From assembly GCF_004337985.1 (NCBI RefSeq), contig NW_021940918.1, positions 2,584,169 to 2,648,168 on the forward strand: 64,000 nt of DNA, in the 5' to 3' direction. This DNA is from Pyricularia pennisetigena. Taxonomy: Eukaryota > Ascomycota > Sordariomycetes > Magnaporthales > Pyriculariaceae. Shown piece after piece: positions 48,131 through 58,783 of the stretch (its first letter is position 1; the number at the start of each line of letters is the position of its first letter). A program made the position numbers and the translations under genes. The notes under the pieces are model-generated. The model was not told where the DNA came from. It did no database searches and worked only from the letters and a program-made list of their open reading frames with translations.

Positions 48131-49430
48131 ATGCGAGGCAGCTTGCTTGCGTTGGCCGCCCTGCTGGCGCCTCTCTGCGCAGCACAGGCAAATGGAAACT
48201 CGACCCAGTCGACGCCGAAGCCGGACAAGGACGGGAAGTACTGGATCTATGGCAAAGGAATCTCAGCGGCTTTCGTGCCTTATGGAGCATCGATAGCCAA
48301 CCTGATGATACATGACAAGCACGGCATCGAGAGGGACATCGTCACGGGCTTTGACAACGCCACCTTCTTCACCGAGGACAAGAAGCATGATCACTTTGGT
48401 GGCATTCCCGGCAGGTATGCGAACCGCATCAAGAACAGCACCTTTGAGATCGACGGTGTGCAGTACAAGATTCGGCCCAACGAACACAAGACGGCAGAGT
48501 ACCCCGAGGGCCTCAACACCCTCCATGGAGGTCCCAATGGGTGGGACTGGCGTAACTTCACTGTCGTCTCGCACTCCAACGACAGTATCACCTTCTCCAT
48601 CCACGATGCTGATGGCGAGGAGGGCTTCCCCGGTGAGGTGGTGTCGTATGTCACCTACACCTTGAAGGACATGCAGTGGGACTTCAAGATTGTCGCCCTA
48701 TCCCTGACCAAGAAGACTCCCATCATGTTGACCAGCCACACCTATTGGAACCTTGATGGCTTTTCCAACAACGAGACAAACACCATCTTCAACCACACCT
48801 TCCACATGCCCTATGGTGGCCAGAGGGTTGCCGTTGACAACATCCTCATCCCAACCGGCGACATCCTAGCCAACCAGAAATACTCAGTCAACGATTTTTG
48901 GAGCGCACCAAAGCAGATCGGCGCCAACCAGACATCACCTGAGCTGCTTGGCAACTGCGGTTTCAACTGCACCGGATACGGTGAGCGTCTCCCAAAGAAC
49001 GAAAACATCTTTGAGCCTTGACTAGTTTTCCGCATGTATACTAACTTTTTGCGTGACCACCACAGACAACTGCTGGCTTGTCAACCGTGACCAGAGCGGC
49101 CCCTTCGATTGGCGCGAGAGCGGACCCGTGGCGACCCTGTCTTCAGACTGGTCTGGCATCAAGCTTGACATCTACACCGACCAGGAGGCCTTCCAGATGT
49201 ACTCATGCGGTGGTCAGGACGGCACTATGCCACTGAAGAAGACCCAGGGTATTACCGACAACCCGGATTTCCCTCGCACCATTCCCAAGTATGGCTGCGT
49301 TGTGCTCGAGGTGCAGGACTACATTGACGCCATCAACCAGCCCAGCTGGGGACGTCAAAAGAAGCAGATCTTTGGTCCCGGCGACGACCCGTACGTCGTG
49401 CAGGCCAGCTACCGCTTCAGTGTGCAGTGA
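48131..49430 (+). CDS. Secreted aldose 1-epimerase (galactose mutarotase family)
   Basis: Interconverts alpha and beta anomers of hexoses. Exons are 48131..48980 and 49066..49430 (85-bp intron), giving 404 residues. A signal peptide is evident: MRGSLLALAALLAPLCAAQA, likely cut near residue 18-20. The mutarotase fold is marked by GGIPGRYANRI (Asn/Arg substrate contact), NTLHGGPNGWDWR (first catalytic histidine), MLTSHTYWNLDG (second histidine), and a C-terminal EVQDYIDAIN whose acidic residue is the expected general base. About nine N-glycosylation sequons (for example NAT, NST, NFT, NHT, NCT) support passage through the secretory pathway. This separates it from cytosolic Gal10-type mutarotases; the role would be sugar processing outside the cell or in the vacuole. 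Confidence 0.92.
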
Positions 49431-49910
49431 GCGCAGCTTGGCGCAGGATTGCTGCAGAAAATAAAATGGGGTGTGTTTACATGGGCGCATGCGGCGAAAT
49501 GTGTATGTGATGTATTTCATTACAGAAATTGCCGTGGCTTCTAATGTCTCACATAGCTATAAATAATAATTGTTAATGCAATATATATATATATATATAA
49601 GACGCGCTCTAAAATTGATTTTAAAATAAAAGTTGGGTTGTGAAATGGCACTTCCAAATGTCGCTTTTGTCAATCGATCGTCGCTGAGATTGGCCACAGT
49701 CATCTCACAGCGACCAATTCATAAGAAATACACGTCCAAACCCAAGAATTGCACCGCATCTCCCCGAGATCAACTAGCTATAAAATTCGATTGATCACCT
49801 TAGCTTGTCGTTAGCTCGTTACCGACACACCCCAAAAAGACTTTTTTTTCTTTCTTTTTTTTTTTTTTTTCTCTCTNNNNNNNNNNNAAAAAAAAAAAAA
49901 AGAAAAGGAA
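49431..49910. other. Spacer with AT repeat and short assembly gap upstream of ctf8
   Basis: 480 bases that hold an (AT)n run at 49581-49599, a T/C-rich stretch at 49841-49876, an 11-base N gap at 49877-49887 and an A-rich leader directly before the ctf8 ATG. No other gene is seen. Confidence 0.6.
49877..49887. other. Short assembly gap (11 N)
   Basis: Undetermined bases lie between a CT-rich/T-rich run and an A13 run, 23 bases before the ctf8 start codon. The true length here is unknown. Confidence 0.98.
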
Positions 49911-50393
49911 ATGTCAACAGCAACGCTCTACCCCCGCCAGTCTTTAGCAAGCCCGCCTCATAATCCGCTACCTCCCGTCCTACACACACCCACAGGACTT
50001 GCTCTGCTTGAGCTCCAGGGCTCAATCAATACAGGCGAGGGATCGGCGAGTGAGCTCGCTGCTGGGGCCACCACCCAGGTCGGCCGGCTTGACTTTCCCG
50101 AATACATGGCCGGCAAATCGGAAGACGGCGGGTCCTGGATGAAGCGTGTTTATCTATACGTTGGGACCAATCAAAGACTCACCGGCGAGATCAAGAAGCT
50201 TCCGAGACCCGTCGCCATCATTCGGAGGCGGAGGACGGGTAATGTGGAGGACGACGAGGTGCAAATGCAGGACGGGAGTGAACATGGCCACGAGAATGAC
50301 GGTGCTGGGGACGAGCTCGAGGTTGTCGAGATTATCAGATACAAGCTGGTGTTTTCTCAACGACCGGAACCGGTGGGAACAGAGGCGAGCTAG
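49911..50393 (+). CDS. CTF8: Chromosome transmission fidelity protein 8 (Ctf8)
   Basis: Subunit of the Ctf18-Dcc1-Ctf8 clamp loader, which acts on PCNA and supports sister-chromatid cohesion during replication. The intronless frame gives 160 residues, close to other fungal Ctf8 proteins. Family features include LLELQGSINT near residue 33, VGRLDFPEY, the central WMKRVYLYVGTNQRLTGEIKKLPRPVAII, and a C-terminal EVVEIIRYKLVFSQRPEP. An acidic insertion (residues about 112-136) separates the last two. The start at 49911 follows a short gap and an A-rich leader, so an upstream start cannot be excluded. It converges on the carrier gene 262 bases away. Confidence 0.92.
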   Translation: MSTATLYPRQSLASPPHNPLPPVLHTPTGLALLELQGSINTGEGSASELAAGATTQVGRLDFPEYMAGKSEDGGSWMKRVYLYVGTNQRLTGEIKKLPRPVAIIRRRRTGNVEDDEVQMQDGSEHGHENDGAGDELEVVEIIRYKLVFSQRPEPVGTEAS

Positions 50394-50654
50394 CTGAGCA
50401 TGGCGCAGAATGTCACAGCACGTCACATCACAACACATGAGTAACGAAGTTGATATAATGCAAGCGCCGCGCTGATGGATGATTTGGCGACAGCTTAACA
50501 CTGAAAGACCACATTTCAACAAGGCAAGGGTTACTACGGACTCTACAGCAACCATAGAAACGAACGCGAAAAGCAGAAGAATCAACGGCTGAATCGCATG
50601 ATGATAGAAGTCAGGTCTATTGACATAGTCACATTCTAGTTCTTGACTTTACTT

Positions 50655-51908
50655 TCAAAGCTGCTTCCTCGCTACTGTACCGCGGAGCTTAACCGTATGT
50701 TCATAAAGGACGTCCTTGAAAGCAAAAAGGAAGGCTGCAGTCAAAACGCTCTGGCTGACCTTGGGACCAATTCCTGTAACAAAAGGCACACGGCATATGT
50801 TAGCAAAACAAACCGTGACATAGAAACGGAAACTCAACAGATAACACGTACCCTTGTACAAACCAGCATATCCCTCCTCTTTGATGACTCTCCTGATAGC
50901 CTGCGTCATGCCCTCTTTCCTTCCATTGTCGGCAACGTGCATTTGGCTCTTGACGGTAATGTAGGGATACGTAATGGATGTAGCGAAAAGCTTTCCCAGA
51001 GCACCCAGGAAGAAGGCCACAGTGGGTGTGACGCGGCGCCTCTTCTCGACCACATTCTTTAGCTGCTCGAACAGCGTGTACTGCAAGATAGGGTTGATGA
51101 CCAAGACCAAGGCAGGCATGACGCCACGGAACAGCGCCTGGGGACCCTCGTGCCTCAACAGCGCAAGCAGCGTGGCCATGGTCCCCGGCGCGGGCTCGAC
51201 CTTGGGCGCCTTGACGACGCTAGTCTCCGCCTTGTCTGGACCGCCAGCCTGACCCTCCTCGGCGGCCTTTTCTTCGTCGGAAGCCTGTGCGACCTGTTGC
51301 TTCCGCGTGGTCATGCGCGTGTTGACGACCCAGATGGGGTTCGTGATGAGGACGGTAGCGGACCCCGCGAGGGCGCCGGCCAGCATCGACTCGACCGTTG
51401 TCAGCTTGCTCGAGGCGCGGCCGGCGCGCACGGCGGCCTTTTCGAAAAACGCGCGCGTCCACTCGTACCAGTAGTAGTAGACAAAGTTGGTGACGGTGAT
51501 GCCGAAAAGGGCCGACGATAGGCCAGCATATAGGCCCGATGGCCCCTCGCGGGCAACGATGTTACGGACGGCATCGAGGAACGCGCCTGCGCTCTTTTGC
51601 GAGTCGGCCTGCTTGGCCTCGACCTGCGCACGGGTGGAGATTGTTATCAGAGGGTAACTAGGGGCAACCTCAGAAAAAAACGTCAGTTGTGCTCGTCAAT
51701 TGGGATTGGGCGCCACATAGATGAGACGCAAATCGCGAATTCTCAGCAGTCCGTCGTGTGCGTGCGGGGGCCGTCAAGAAGCAAAGGAATAGCCGCAAAA
51801 TTATCAGACGTACGTGAGGATCATGGATAGGAGACCCCCTCCGGCGCCGGCGAGTGCGTGAGCGACATTGTCGTTCTGGGGGACGACGGGCTTCGAGGCG
51901 GCAACCAT
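50655..51908 (-). CDS. ANT1: Peroxisomal adenine nucleotide carrier (Ant1/PMP47 type)
   Basis: Six-helix carrier of the mitochondrial carrier superfamily, of the branch that supplies ATP to peroxisomes for fatty-acid activation. Exons on the minus strand are 51908..51814, 51657..50852 and 50773..50655, in phase and giving 339 residues. Three repeats are visible, with signature regions YPLITISTRAQ, NPIWVVNTRMTTRK and YPYITVKSQMHVA. The first position after Pro-x lacks the usual acidic residue in all three, as in the PMP47/Ant1 group. Repeat ends EGPSGLYAGL, EGPQALFRGVMPAL and EGYAGLYKGIGPK fit. Repeats two and three are joined by a charged loop (about 40 residues, EEKAAEEGQ). Substrate is inferred from the family. 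The 3' intron is a multiple of three with no stop, so its retention would add 26 residues in frame. Confidence 0.87.
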
Positions 51909-54135
51909 CTTGGTGAGTAGATAATGGGTTGAGTATGGACCTGAACTTTGTTATACTAGACTACTGCTAGTTTCTAGTATCGTGAGATGAAATGGCGTCA
52001 CCGCGCTGTTGAAGAAGAATCTTTTTATTCCTTTGGTGTAGAACTAGAGAGCGCGTCAAGTTTGTTTTTTCTAGTTGGCTGATATCGAGAGCGAACAAGA
52101 AAAGCGAGTCAAAATACCCGTAACAAAAAAACAGTGCGTTGCAACTTCGCCCGCCATCGCTGGGAGTGCAGCAAACGATGTCAACATCTTGAACCTCCTA
52201 TTAATGGCATGTGTCTGTGACGTGTGCCCCTCCAGCCAATGTCTATCTTACTTAGTCTGGCACCAAGGGGTGTTCCAGTTCAAACCGAGGTCCGATCTAG
52301 GGGCGCAGAGGGCGCAGCAAGTCAGCTTGTTGGGCGGCAGCTCCACTTCCCCGGCTTCGGCTTACCGTAGCCGGCTGCCTTCATGCAGTTGCGCACATGG
52401 GAACCCAAGCGCCGATTCATGAGCCTGAATTGCATCAGATCAGCGCCAACAGGCAATAAAATCCTATTGTGTCTAATAGGTTGTTCTTGTATTCGTAACT
52501 TGGCCGATACAACACAGGTGATTTAACCATGTCCGAAAAACTGTGATTTGGGTTGACTGTATTCTCCAATATTTTAAATATTTATTCCCCTTTCATCCAT
52601 TGGTTCTTTGGACAACGTAATGTTGATGTTAAGACCGATGCTGACCGAGTTTCAGCTGCACGCAAGGGACCTATTCAAGGTAAGGCCACTGACCGGTAGG
52701 TGGTAATTAGGCTGTAGCTACCTACAACAGCTGTCATTTTACATGTGATTTGGCGTAGCTTGACTGACTCCTGACTCGAGTCTAGGGCGGGGCGGTATGT
52801 TCAACCATTGTTGCATTAATTGAATTGAAATCAAAATAACCCACGCGGGCCTGTGCTAGCAACCAAACTGTTCTAGGTAGGTCTATTGATCTTACATCAA
52901 ATGGAAGTTCGCTTACTCCGCATACCCTCAGTGCAGGATCGTTTCCACCCATCTCAGTGCGGATTGCTTCCCCATGTCAAGGACGGGCAGTGTGATGACC
53001 CTAACCCAGGTGTCAAGCAGTCTCCGACTCCCACACCACCCAATCCCATGAGAACCCCAGCCGCCCCTCCCCGCAGCAAGGGAGAGGAGTGAGAGATGAT
53101 GAAAATGGAGACGGACAGAGAGAAACCCGACCATTGGCAACATTTGAATGAGCCAATCTGAAAGTGCTATTTTTGGTTCCGTTACCCGTTACCCGTGGCC
53201 TGCAGCAGCCGCAGTTCCCACTCAGAAGGCCGACCCTGAGCCAAGCAAGCTTGGGGTGGCAGCCTAAATGTGCAGACAGAGAGCTGTCTGCGGAGATGAA
53301 AGGTATTGGCATCACCGCTCGCGCTTTGATTTCGATTGCAGAGGCACCACAAACAAAAGCTGAAACCCCAAATCGCGACGCGTCCTTCTTGCCGGCATCT
53401 CTGGCATCACCACTGTCGGTCCGGACATGACCTGAACAGCACTGAAAACACAAAGCACAAAAAAAAAAAAAAAAAACTATCAAAAAGGTCGCCACCACGG
53501 CTGTTCGTGGTAGTACAGTGCGCAACCCGCCCGCCCACCTGCCACCATCAACAGCAAACTCCTCGTATGTAGCTGGGCTGGCTCAGTTCAAGGCTAGACG
53601 AGGGTGATACAAACGGCCAGCCTGTGAACCTTGATTTAACCAAATATCCCCGCAAGTCTTCCGAGCTTGCGGGAACGGATAGTGCAGCCATCTCCTCAAT
53701 TGAAACAGTCTTTCTTTTTGGGCCTGGTGTCGTCGCGGGACCTCCGACATAAGGCCTTAAACCCGGCGCATTTGCCCTAAACTGGACCCTGACTGCCGGT
53801 CCGCGACGCTGATGGGCGTCTATCGATTTTTCTTGATTGTCGATACCTTACCCAAACGCTGCTGCCCACCGGTAGTTTATTCTGGGGATCTTGGTGGATG
53901 CCGATGAATTGATCCCCACCGCATTATCCTATCTGTCGATCTCCGGGGATGGACTGCGGGCTTTACGTCCGTTGCTACTCAGCCCTCTTGGAAGCGCACG
54001 CCAAAGTATAGTACTATACGCGTGCGCGACTCATACCATTGAACATCCTTCGCGCCTCAGTCCCTCGCACTGACACCGCCCGAAGCATCTTCGGACGGCA
54101 TTGTTTACCTCCCTATATTTTATCAAAGGGAGTTA
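51909..54135. other. Intergenic region between ant1 and abp2
   Basis: 2.2 kb that should contain divergent promoters. It includes GGTAGGTGG and CTACCTAC words at 52695-52725, an A19 run at 53459-53477, and only short frames on both strands. No gene or RNA recognised. Confidence 0.45.
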
Positions 54136-56412
54136 ATGCCTGGCCGCGACCTCCTGCGTCGCTCCGATACTCACTCCTCACCTGCCCACGGCGACATGAC
54201 CGCCTCATACAGTGCCATGCTACAGCGACCAACAAGCACCGCCGTTACCACTGGTGGTCTTCTTTCGCCTACCGCTCCAACACCGCGAGCTATGGTTACT
54301 TCGTCCACTGCAGCAGTACGCAGACCCTCTCTTCCTTCACGGCATTCAATAACAAATGAAACCATCGCCGACGCCTATGTCAGCTTCATATTCTATTGCA
54401 ATCCGGCAGTGCCTCCCGGTACGGACTCCTCGGCCCTCAAGGAGGCCTTCTGGTTGCCACCCAAGAGTGAAGGCAAGACTTTTAGCACCTTCACTCTGTA
54501 CGAGCTTATCGGGAAGCTGAATCAACGGGATGAGGTCAAGACTTGGGGCGATCTGGCTCTCCGCCTTGGCGTCGAACGGCCCAAAGCCGAGAAGCAACAA
54601 AGCGCCCAAAAGATACAACAGTACGCGGTGCGCCTGAAGCGCTGGATGAAGTCGATGCATGTAGACGCGTTCTTCAACTACCTCTACGGCGAGGAAAACG
54701 AATATTTCATGGACATTCCGCCAGAAGGAACTCCCATCACTGATGTCTCACGAGATGGCGTAGCGCCCGAGGATGACATGGCTTTGCGCGCCCTTCTCCC
54801 TCACATAAGGCCCAGAAGGGGCAGAAGGGCACGGGATGACGATGAGTCAGGAGAATCGCCCGCCAAGGTAGCTAGGACCGAGATGGATGATTGCCCACCA
54901 ACTGCCGGCCGGACGGATGCTATACATGACCCTTGGTCAGCTCTGCCTGGCAGTCTCGGCGGTGAGCTGAGGAATGTGCCAGGAGCTACCAATCAAGCTT
55001 GGACGAACGATCTACCTCCACTATCGGCGCACCCTCGGTCAGCAATCACACCCTCTACGAAAGCTCAGTTCTGGGCTGATGAGCCCAAGTCAGCTACCAC
55101 GCCCCACCGCACAGGCCGTACCGGTCACAAACGGCATGGACCAAAAGTGGTGTCGTCGGCCTGGAAGAGCGGCCAAGGTACGAGCGGCAAGACCCGCGGG
55201 CGGCCTCCTAACAGCCGTGTTTCAAACAACGAAGGCGCCCCGGCTTACCCAACTGACACACCAACCTCAGCCGCGCCGAACTGGGCAACAAGTAATAATA
55301 CCACTGATCTTGGTTGGAGCCGTGGCGATTTGCCAAACACACACGACATCCTACAGTCTAAAGCTTCCCAAACGCCAGCCAAACCTGAGGCGACTCCGCC
55401 AACCCTTCCTGCTTTAAACACGACCCTTTCGATTCAGGATCTGCAACAACAGCCGTACCCGCAGCCCGGCCTGCAGTCGTCTTCCCGGCCACTAGAGAAG
55501 CCCAAGGGACTGTCATTGCATGTTCCTGAGAGGGTTGGAAACGAGGTACGATTAGCAACACCTCCTCCACCTGCCGTTACGGTCAATGGACAGTCGCCTG
55601 CTCCACCGGGCCAGGGACCAGAATTATCAGCATCCGAGGTCCCATCAGTCCCCACCGTGCGGCTCACGCCAGAAATAACGTCATCCGTACCACCGCCGGA
55701 CCCTAGCACCAGCGACAACGACAGGCCCAAAGTTTGCTTCAGAGATCCTAGCAATCGCACCAACATGGACGAGCTTGAGGGCTTCTTTGCACACGAGATC
55801 ATGACCGGAATCTGGCGGGACAAGGACGGCAACAGATTGCCTAGCTGCAGCGTGGACGAAGCATTTGCTATAGTCCGCAAGGTCATTCAGAGCCTCCTGG
55901 ATGCTGCCATTACGGAGGTTGGGTTCATGCTCAATGTATCTGCTCTTGCCGGTGGCAAGGTGCTCATGACGACCTCATCACTGCAGATCACAGTCGTTGA
56001 GGAACGAGAAGAGGAAACTCTTTACAGTTGCAAGTGGCTCTTGCAGCTTGGTGACTTAAAGGGCGATTTCGAGATGCAGGAAACGGTAAGACACGACACG
56101 TGGCGGAAACCGGGAGATTCGAGGCCGAATGGAGTCTCACGACCTGATGCCTCTGTTCCAAAGGCGTCACGATCAGATGAATCCAAGGTGATGGCCGCGT
56201 CGACAAGCCAGGGCAGCTCAGATGGGACTGCTCCAAAGCCAAGAACGAACCCGGCTAGCTCTGTGGAACTGAATGGCACTGAATCCGCTGATTACTGGAA
56301 GGAGAAGTACCGGGAACTGGCCGAGATGTATAAGCGGAAGGATAAGGAGCTAGCCCGGGTGCAATCAGCAGTAATGAAGGCTCTGCAGGATCCACGTCCG
56401 GACCGACTCTAA
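54136..56412 (+). CDS. ABP2: ARS-binding protein 2 (Abp2)
   Basis: Member of the fungal ARS-binding protein 2 family, first described as binding replication-origin DNA in fission yeast. The single frame gives 758 residues. Met21 (54196) is an alternative start and may be the real one, since the first 20 residues are not conserved-looking. The Abp2 domain lies at about residues 71-200 (ITNETIADAYVSFIFYCNP, FSTFTLYELIGKLNQRDEVK, TWGDLALRLGVERP, KRWMKSMHVDAFFNYLYG). A basic patch RPRRGRRAR (about 223-232) follows. The middle is Pro/Ser/Thr-rich and disordered. A second ordered region is at about 530-650 (NMDELEGFFAHEIMTGIWRDKDG). A coiled coil (ADYWKEKYRELAEMYKRKDK) ends the protein. Nuclear, DNA-binding by family. 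Confidence 0.85.
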   Translation: MPGRDLLRRSDTHSSPAHGDMTASYSAMLQRPTSTAVTTGGLLSPTAPTPRAMVTSSTAAVRRPSLPSRHSITNETIADAYVSFIFYCNPAVPPGTDSSALKEAFWLPPKSEGKTFSTFTLYELIGKLNQRDEVKTWGDLALRLGVERPKAEKQQSAQKIQQYAVRLKRWMKSMHVDAFFNYLYGEENEYFMDIPPEGTPITDVSRDGVAPEDDMALRALLPHIRPRRGRRARDDDESGESPAKVARTEMDDCPPTAGRTDAIHDPWSALPGSLGGELRNVPGATNQAWTNDLPPLSAHPRSAITPSTKAQFWADEPKSATTPHRTGRTGHKRHGPKVVSSAWKSGQGTSGKTRGRPPNSRVSNNEGAPAYPTDTPTSAAPNWATSNNTTDLGWSRGDLPNTHDILQSKASQTPAKPEATPPTLPALNTTLSIQDLQQQPYPQPGLQSSSRPLEKPKGLSLHVPERVGNEVRLATPPPPAVTVNGQSPAPPGQGPELSASEVPSVPTVRLTPEITSSVPPPDPSTSDNDRPKVCFRDPSNRTNMDELEGFFAHEIMTGIWRDKDGNRLPSCSVDEAFAIVRKVIQSLLDAAITEVGFMLNVSALAGGKVLMTTSSLQITVVEEREEETLYSCKWLLQLGDLKGDFEMQETVRHDTWRKPGDSRPNGVSRPDASVPKASRSDESKVMAASTSQGSSDGTAPKPRTNPASSVELNGTESADYWKEKYRELAEMYKRKDKELARVQSAVMKALQDPRPDRL

Positions 56413-57250
56413 TCTGCTGGATAGGCAGGTTGTATATATATGAAAGAAAATGGAGGGTTATGGTCATAGCAAATGTTTTTTGGATACCCAGTTTGAGCGT
56501 ACTTAAATGTTGTACCCAGACACAGTCTTAGCATATGGTTATCTCGAGCGGATGTCGGCTTGGTTATGAATAAACGACAAGGCATATGTGGTGGAATGTG
56601 CAAAACTAGGTGACGGCGGACGCTGAGGTTTGAACATCATGATAGCTTGTCATGGGTGGTTTTGGGCGAAATGAATAATAGAATTTGATAGCAAAGATGT
56701 ATGAGAAAGCAGATGGAATATACACACACAGTGTTGTTTGTATGTCGAGGGCTGAAACTGAGTTTCCCCGAGTGGTGTCATGGACTGATTGATGATGTAT
56801 TTAGAGTTTAATTCATTTGCGACTTTTGTATAATCAATTTTCTTGACTTTATACTTAGCTAACTAATCGCTCAGCTCCAAGCCACTGCTACGGAACCTCT
56901 TCGCAGCTGGTATTATTCGCTCGTAGACTTCAACTGCAGTCAGGTGGTACTACCCGTCGAAGTTGGATAAATCGGCGTGCGCATGACTTCACTCACTAGG
57001 CGGGAACCAAGCCCGGGAGGAGCAACCCCGCTCACCCGACGAATGTCCCCGTTCATACGGGAGCTCGATATTTATAACCATAACTGAAAAAAAAAAATAC
57101 CTGAAGTGCTTCTTCTTGAGTAGGCACTTTACCGTCTCCGGTCTATTTGAAACCTTGGGTTTTCTTTTGATTTTGATTTGGCTGAACCTCGCAAACTCAC
57201 CAGCCAAGGGCTAGCATCGACGAGACGTAACCGCAGCCTTCAAGGCATCC
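56413..57250. other. Spacer between abp2 and the BLOC1S1-like gene
   Basis: 840 bases between two genes on the same strand. It is AT-rich, with an A11 run near 57087. No gene was recognised. A short 5' exon of the BLOC1S1-like gene could lie near 57160-57230 but I could not show it. Confidence 0.4.
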
Positions 57251-58396
57251 ATGGCACCTACAGCAAGCATGTCAGTAAGTGCAGCCTCTATCGCAGGATC
57301 GTCCGAGTCACCACAACCACAGACAAGGACGATGGGCGCGACCGTGCCTTCATCAGCCGCATCGACGGCTACGACACAAGACAGGACAACATCATCCACA
57401 TCTCGATCCTCACCCCCGTCCGCGTCCGCGGCGTCGTCGGTGTTTTCCGCCCCGACGTGGTGGCCACGGTTGGGGTTCCGCGGAGCGCGGGGCGGTGGCA
57501 CGGCCACAACGCTGGCCAGTGCGAGCGGCGCGTCGTCCAGGGCACATGTGCAGGCCTCGGCCCCTCCTCCAGCGGCAGCTCCGGGGCCCTCCTCTAGACG
57601 GCCACCGGATGTTGGCCTGCCGACGTCGCCAACGTCCCCTGGGCGACAGCAGCAGCAGCAGCAGCAGCAGCAGGCCAACAACGTCGCCGAGGCACGCGCG
57701 GCGCTCGAGGCGTCCATGGCCAACATCCTGGACCGCGAGCTCGTGCCCCGCGCCACGGCGCTGCACCTGGGCGAGCGCGTCATTAAGAAGCAGCAAGCCG
57801 ACGTGGTACGCGCCACCGGCTCACTGCGCCAGGCCAACCGGCAGCTCGAGGAGGTGGTCGAGGACGTCAGCTGGAAGCTGAGGGAGGTGGGCGACCTGCA
57901 GAACTGGACTGAGCTGCTGGAGCAGCGCTTCCTGGCCGTCGAGGAGACGATGAGACTGGTCAGGGAGGGCGACAGCGACGATGACAAGGGCAGCTGTAGC
58001 AGTTGTCGGTGCTCCGAGTGCTGTTCGGACTGCGGGGGGAGCGACTGGGATGGGATTGCTGAGGACGGGGAAGAAGTGCCCCATTTCAACTCTCACGGCC
58101 AAGAACAAGGCGACGCCCTGAAAGCCGCGGACGGACCCGGAGGATTTTCGAGAATACCTCACCATATGGAGCAGCGTTCCGAGGTTGATGATCCCCTCGT
58201 GTCGAAATCGATATTTGTCGATCCTTGTCGTATACCCCTTCCCGAGGAAGCTTGGTCGCCGCTAGACATTGACATAGCCTGCCAGGTACCCTTACCCGAG
58301 GACTTCCTGCTCAACAAGCTGGATGATTGTTCAGATTCATGGATTGGTCAACAGAGTACCACGATACTTGCGGACGAGTGTCCAAGTGCACAATAA
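57251..58396 (+). CDS. BLOC1S1/GCN5L1-like protein with long N- and C-terminal extensions
   Basis: The central part (about residues 143-240) resembles subunit 1 of the BLOC-1/BORC endolysosomal complexes: EARAALEASMANILDREL, RATALHLGERVIKKQQADVV, NRQLEEVVEDVSWKLREVG, NWTELLEQRFLAVEETMRLV. It is a continuous helical coiled coil. Usual family length is about 130-160 residues. Here the frame gives 381. The first 130 residues are Ser/Ala/Pro-rich low complexity, ending in polyglutamine (133-141). The C-terminal 140 residues contain a cysteine-rich cluster (SCSSCRCSECCSDCGG) and two copies of C-x-[IV]-P-L-P-E-[ED]. The extension could be real or could include an unrecognised intron after the coiled coil; no compelling splice pair was found. 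Start codon tentative. Confidence 0.7.
   Translation: MAPTASMSVSAASIAGSSESPQPQTRTMGATVPSSAASTATTQDRTTSSTSRSSPPSASAASSVFSAPTWWPRLGFRGARGGGTATTLASASGASSRAHVQASAPPPAAAPGPSSRRPPDVGLPTSPTSPGRQQQQQQQQQANNVAEARAALEASMANILDRELVPRATALHLGERVIKKQQADVVRATGSLRQANRQLEEVVEDVSWKLREVGDLQNWTELLEQRFLAVEETMRLVREGDSDDDKGSCSSCRCSECCSDCGGSDWDGIAEDGEEVPHFNSHGQEQGDALKAADGPGGFSRIPHHMEQRSEVDDPLVSKSIFVDPCRIPLPEEAWSPLDIDIACQVPLPEDFLLNKLDDCSDSWIGQQSTTILADECPSAQ
57647..57673 (+). repeat. (CAG)9 trinucleotide repeat in coding sequence
   Basis: Nine CAG codons encode polyglutamine just before the BLOC1S1-like coiled coil. Such runs commonly vary in length between strains. Confidence 0.95.
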
Positions 58397-58783
58397 GCCA
58401 CGGCTTTCTAATTTAACCATGTAGCGTTTTTCTTTTCAAGAGTCTTTGCTTTCTATACCGTCCGTCGACTCACGAGATTATGACCAATCAACGATACAAT
58501 AAGGTATTACAAATAATTTCGGCCTGGAGTCGAGCTTACACGCTTCTGTTTGTTCCAAGTACCCCCCCCNNNNNNNNNNNNNNNNNNNNNNNNNNNNNNN
58601 NNNNNNNNNNNNNNNNNNNNNNNNNNNNNNNNNNNNNNNNGCCAGAATGCATCATGACCTCTTTAAACGCCCAAGCTACCGATAAGTACCACCCAATTAC
58701 AATGTCTTGGAGACGAGTAAATAACACCGGACAAAGTGGGCAGACTAGAGCTGAACCCTGTCAAGCCATGCATCTTAAATGAC
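58397..58783. other. Convergent spacer with assembly gap
   Basis: About 390 bases between the 3' ends of the BLOC1S1-like gene and tsc13, of which 58570-58640 are N. Nothing else was recognised. Confidence 0.6.
58570..58640. other. Assembly gap (N run) after a C tract
   Basis: 71 undetermined bases follow a C8 run (58562-58569). They lie between two convergent 3' ends, so no gene is likely to be lost. Confidence 0.98.

Noticed and set aside
57211..58089. 292-codon open frame on the minus strand
   Set aside because: Antisense shadow of the GC-rich BLOC1S1-like gene; its Ser/Ala/Cys-rich composition mirrors the repeats of the sense strand.
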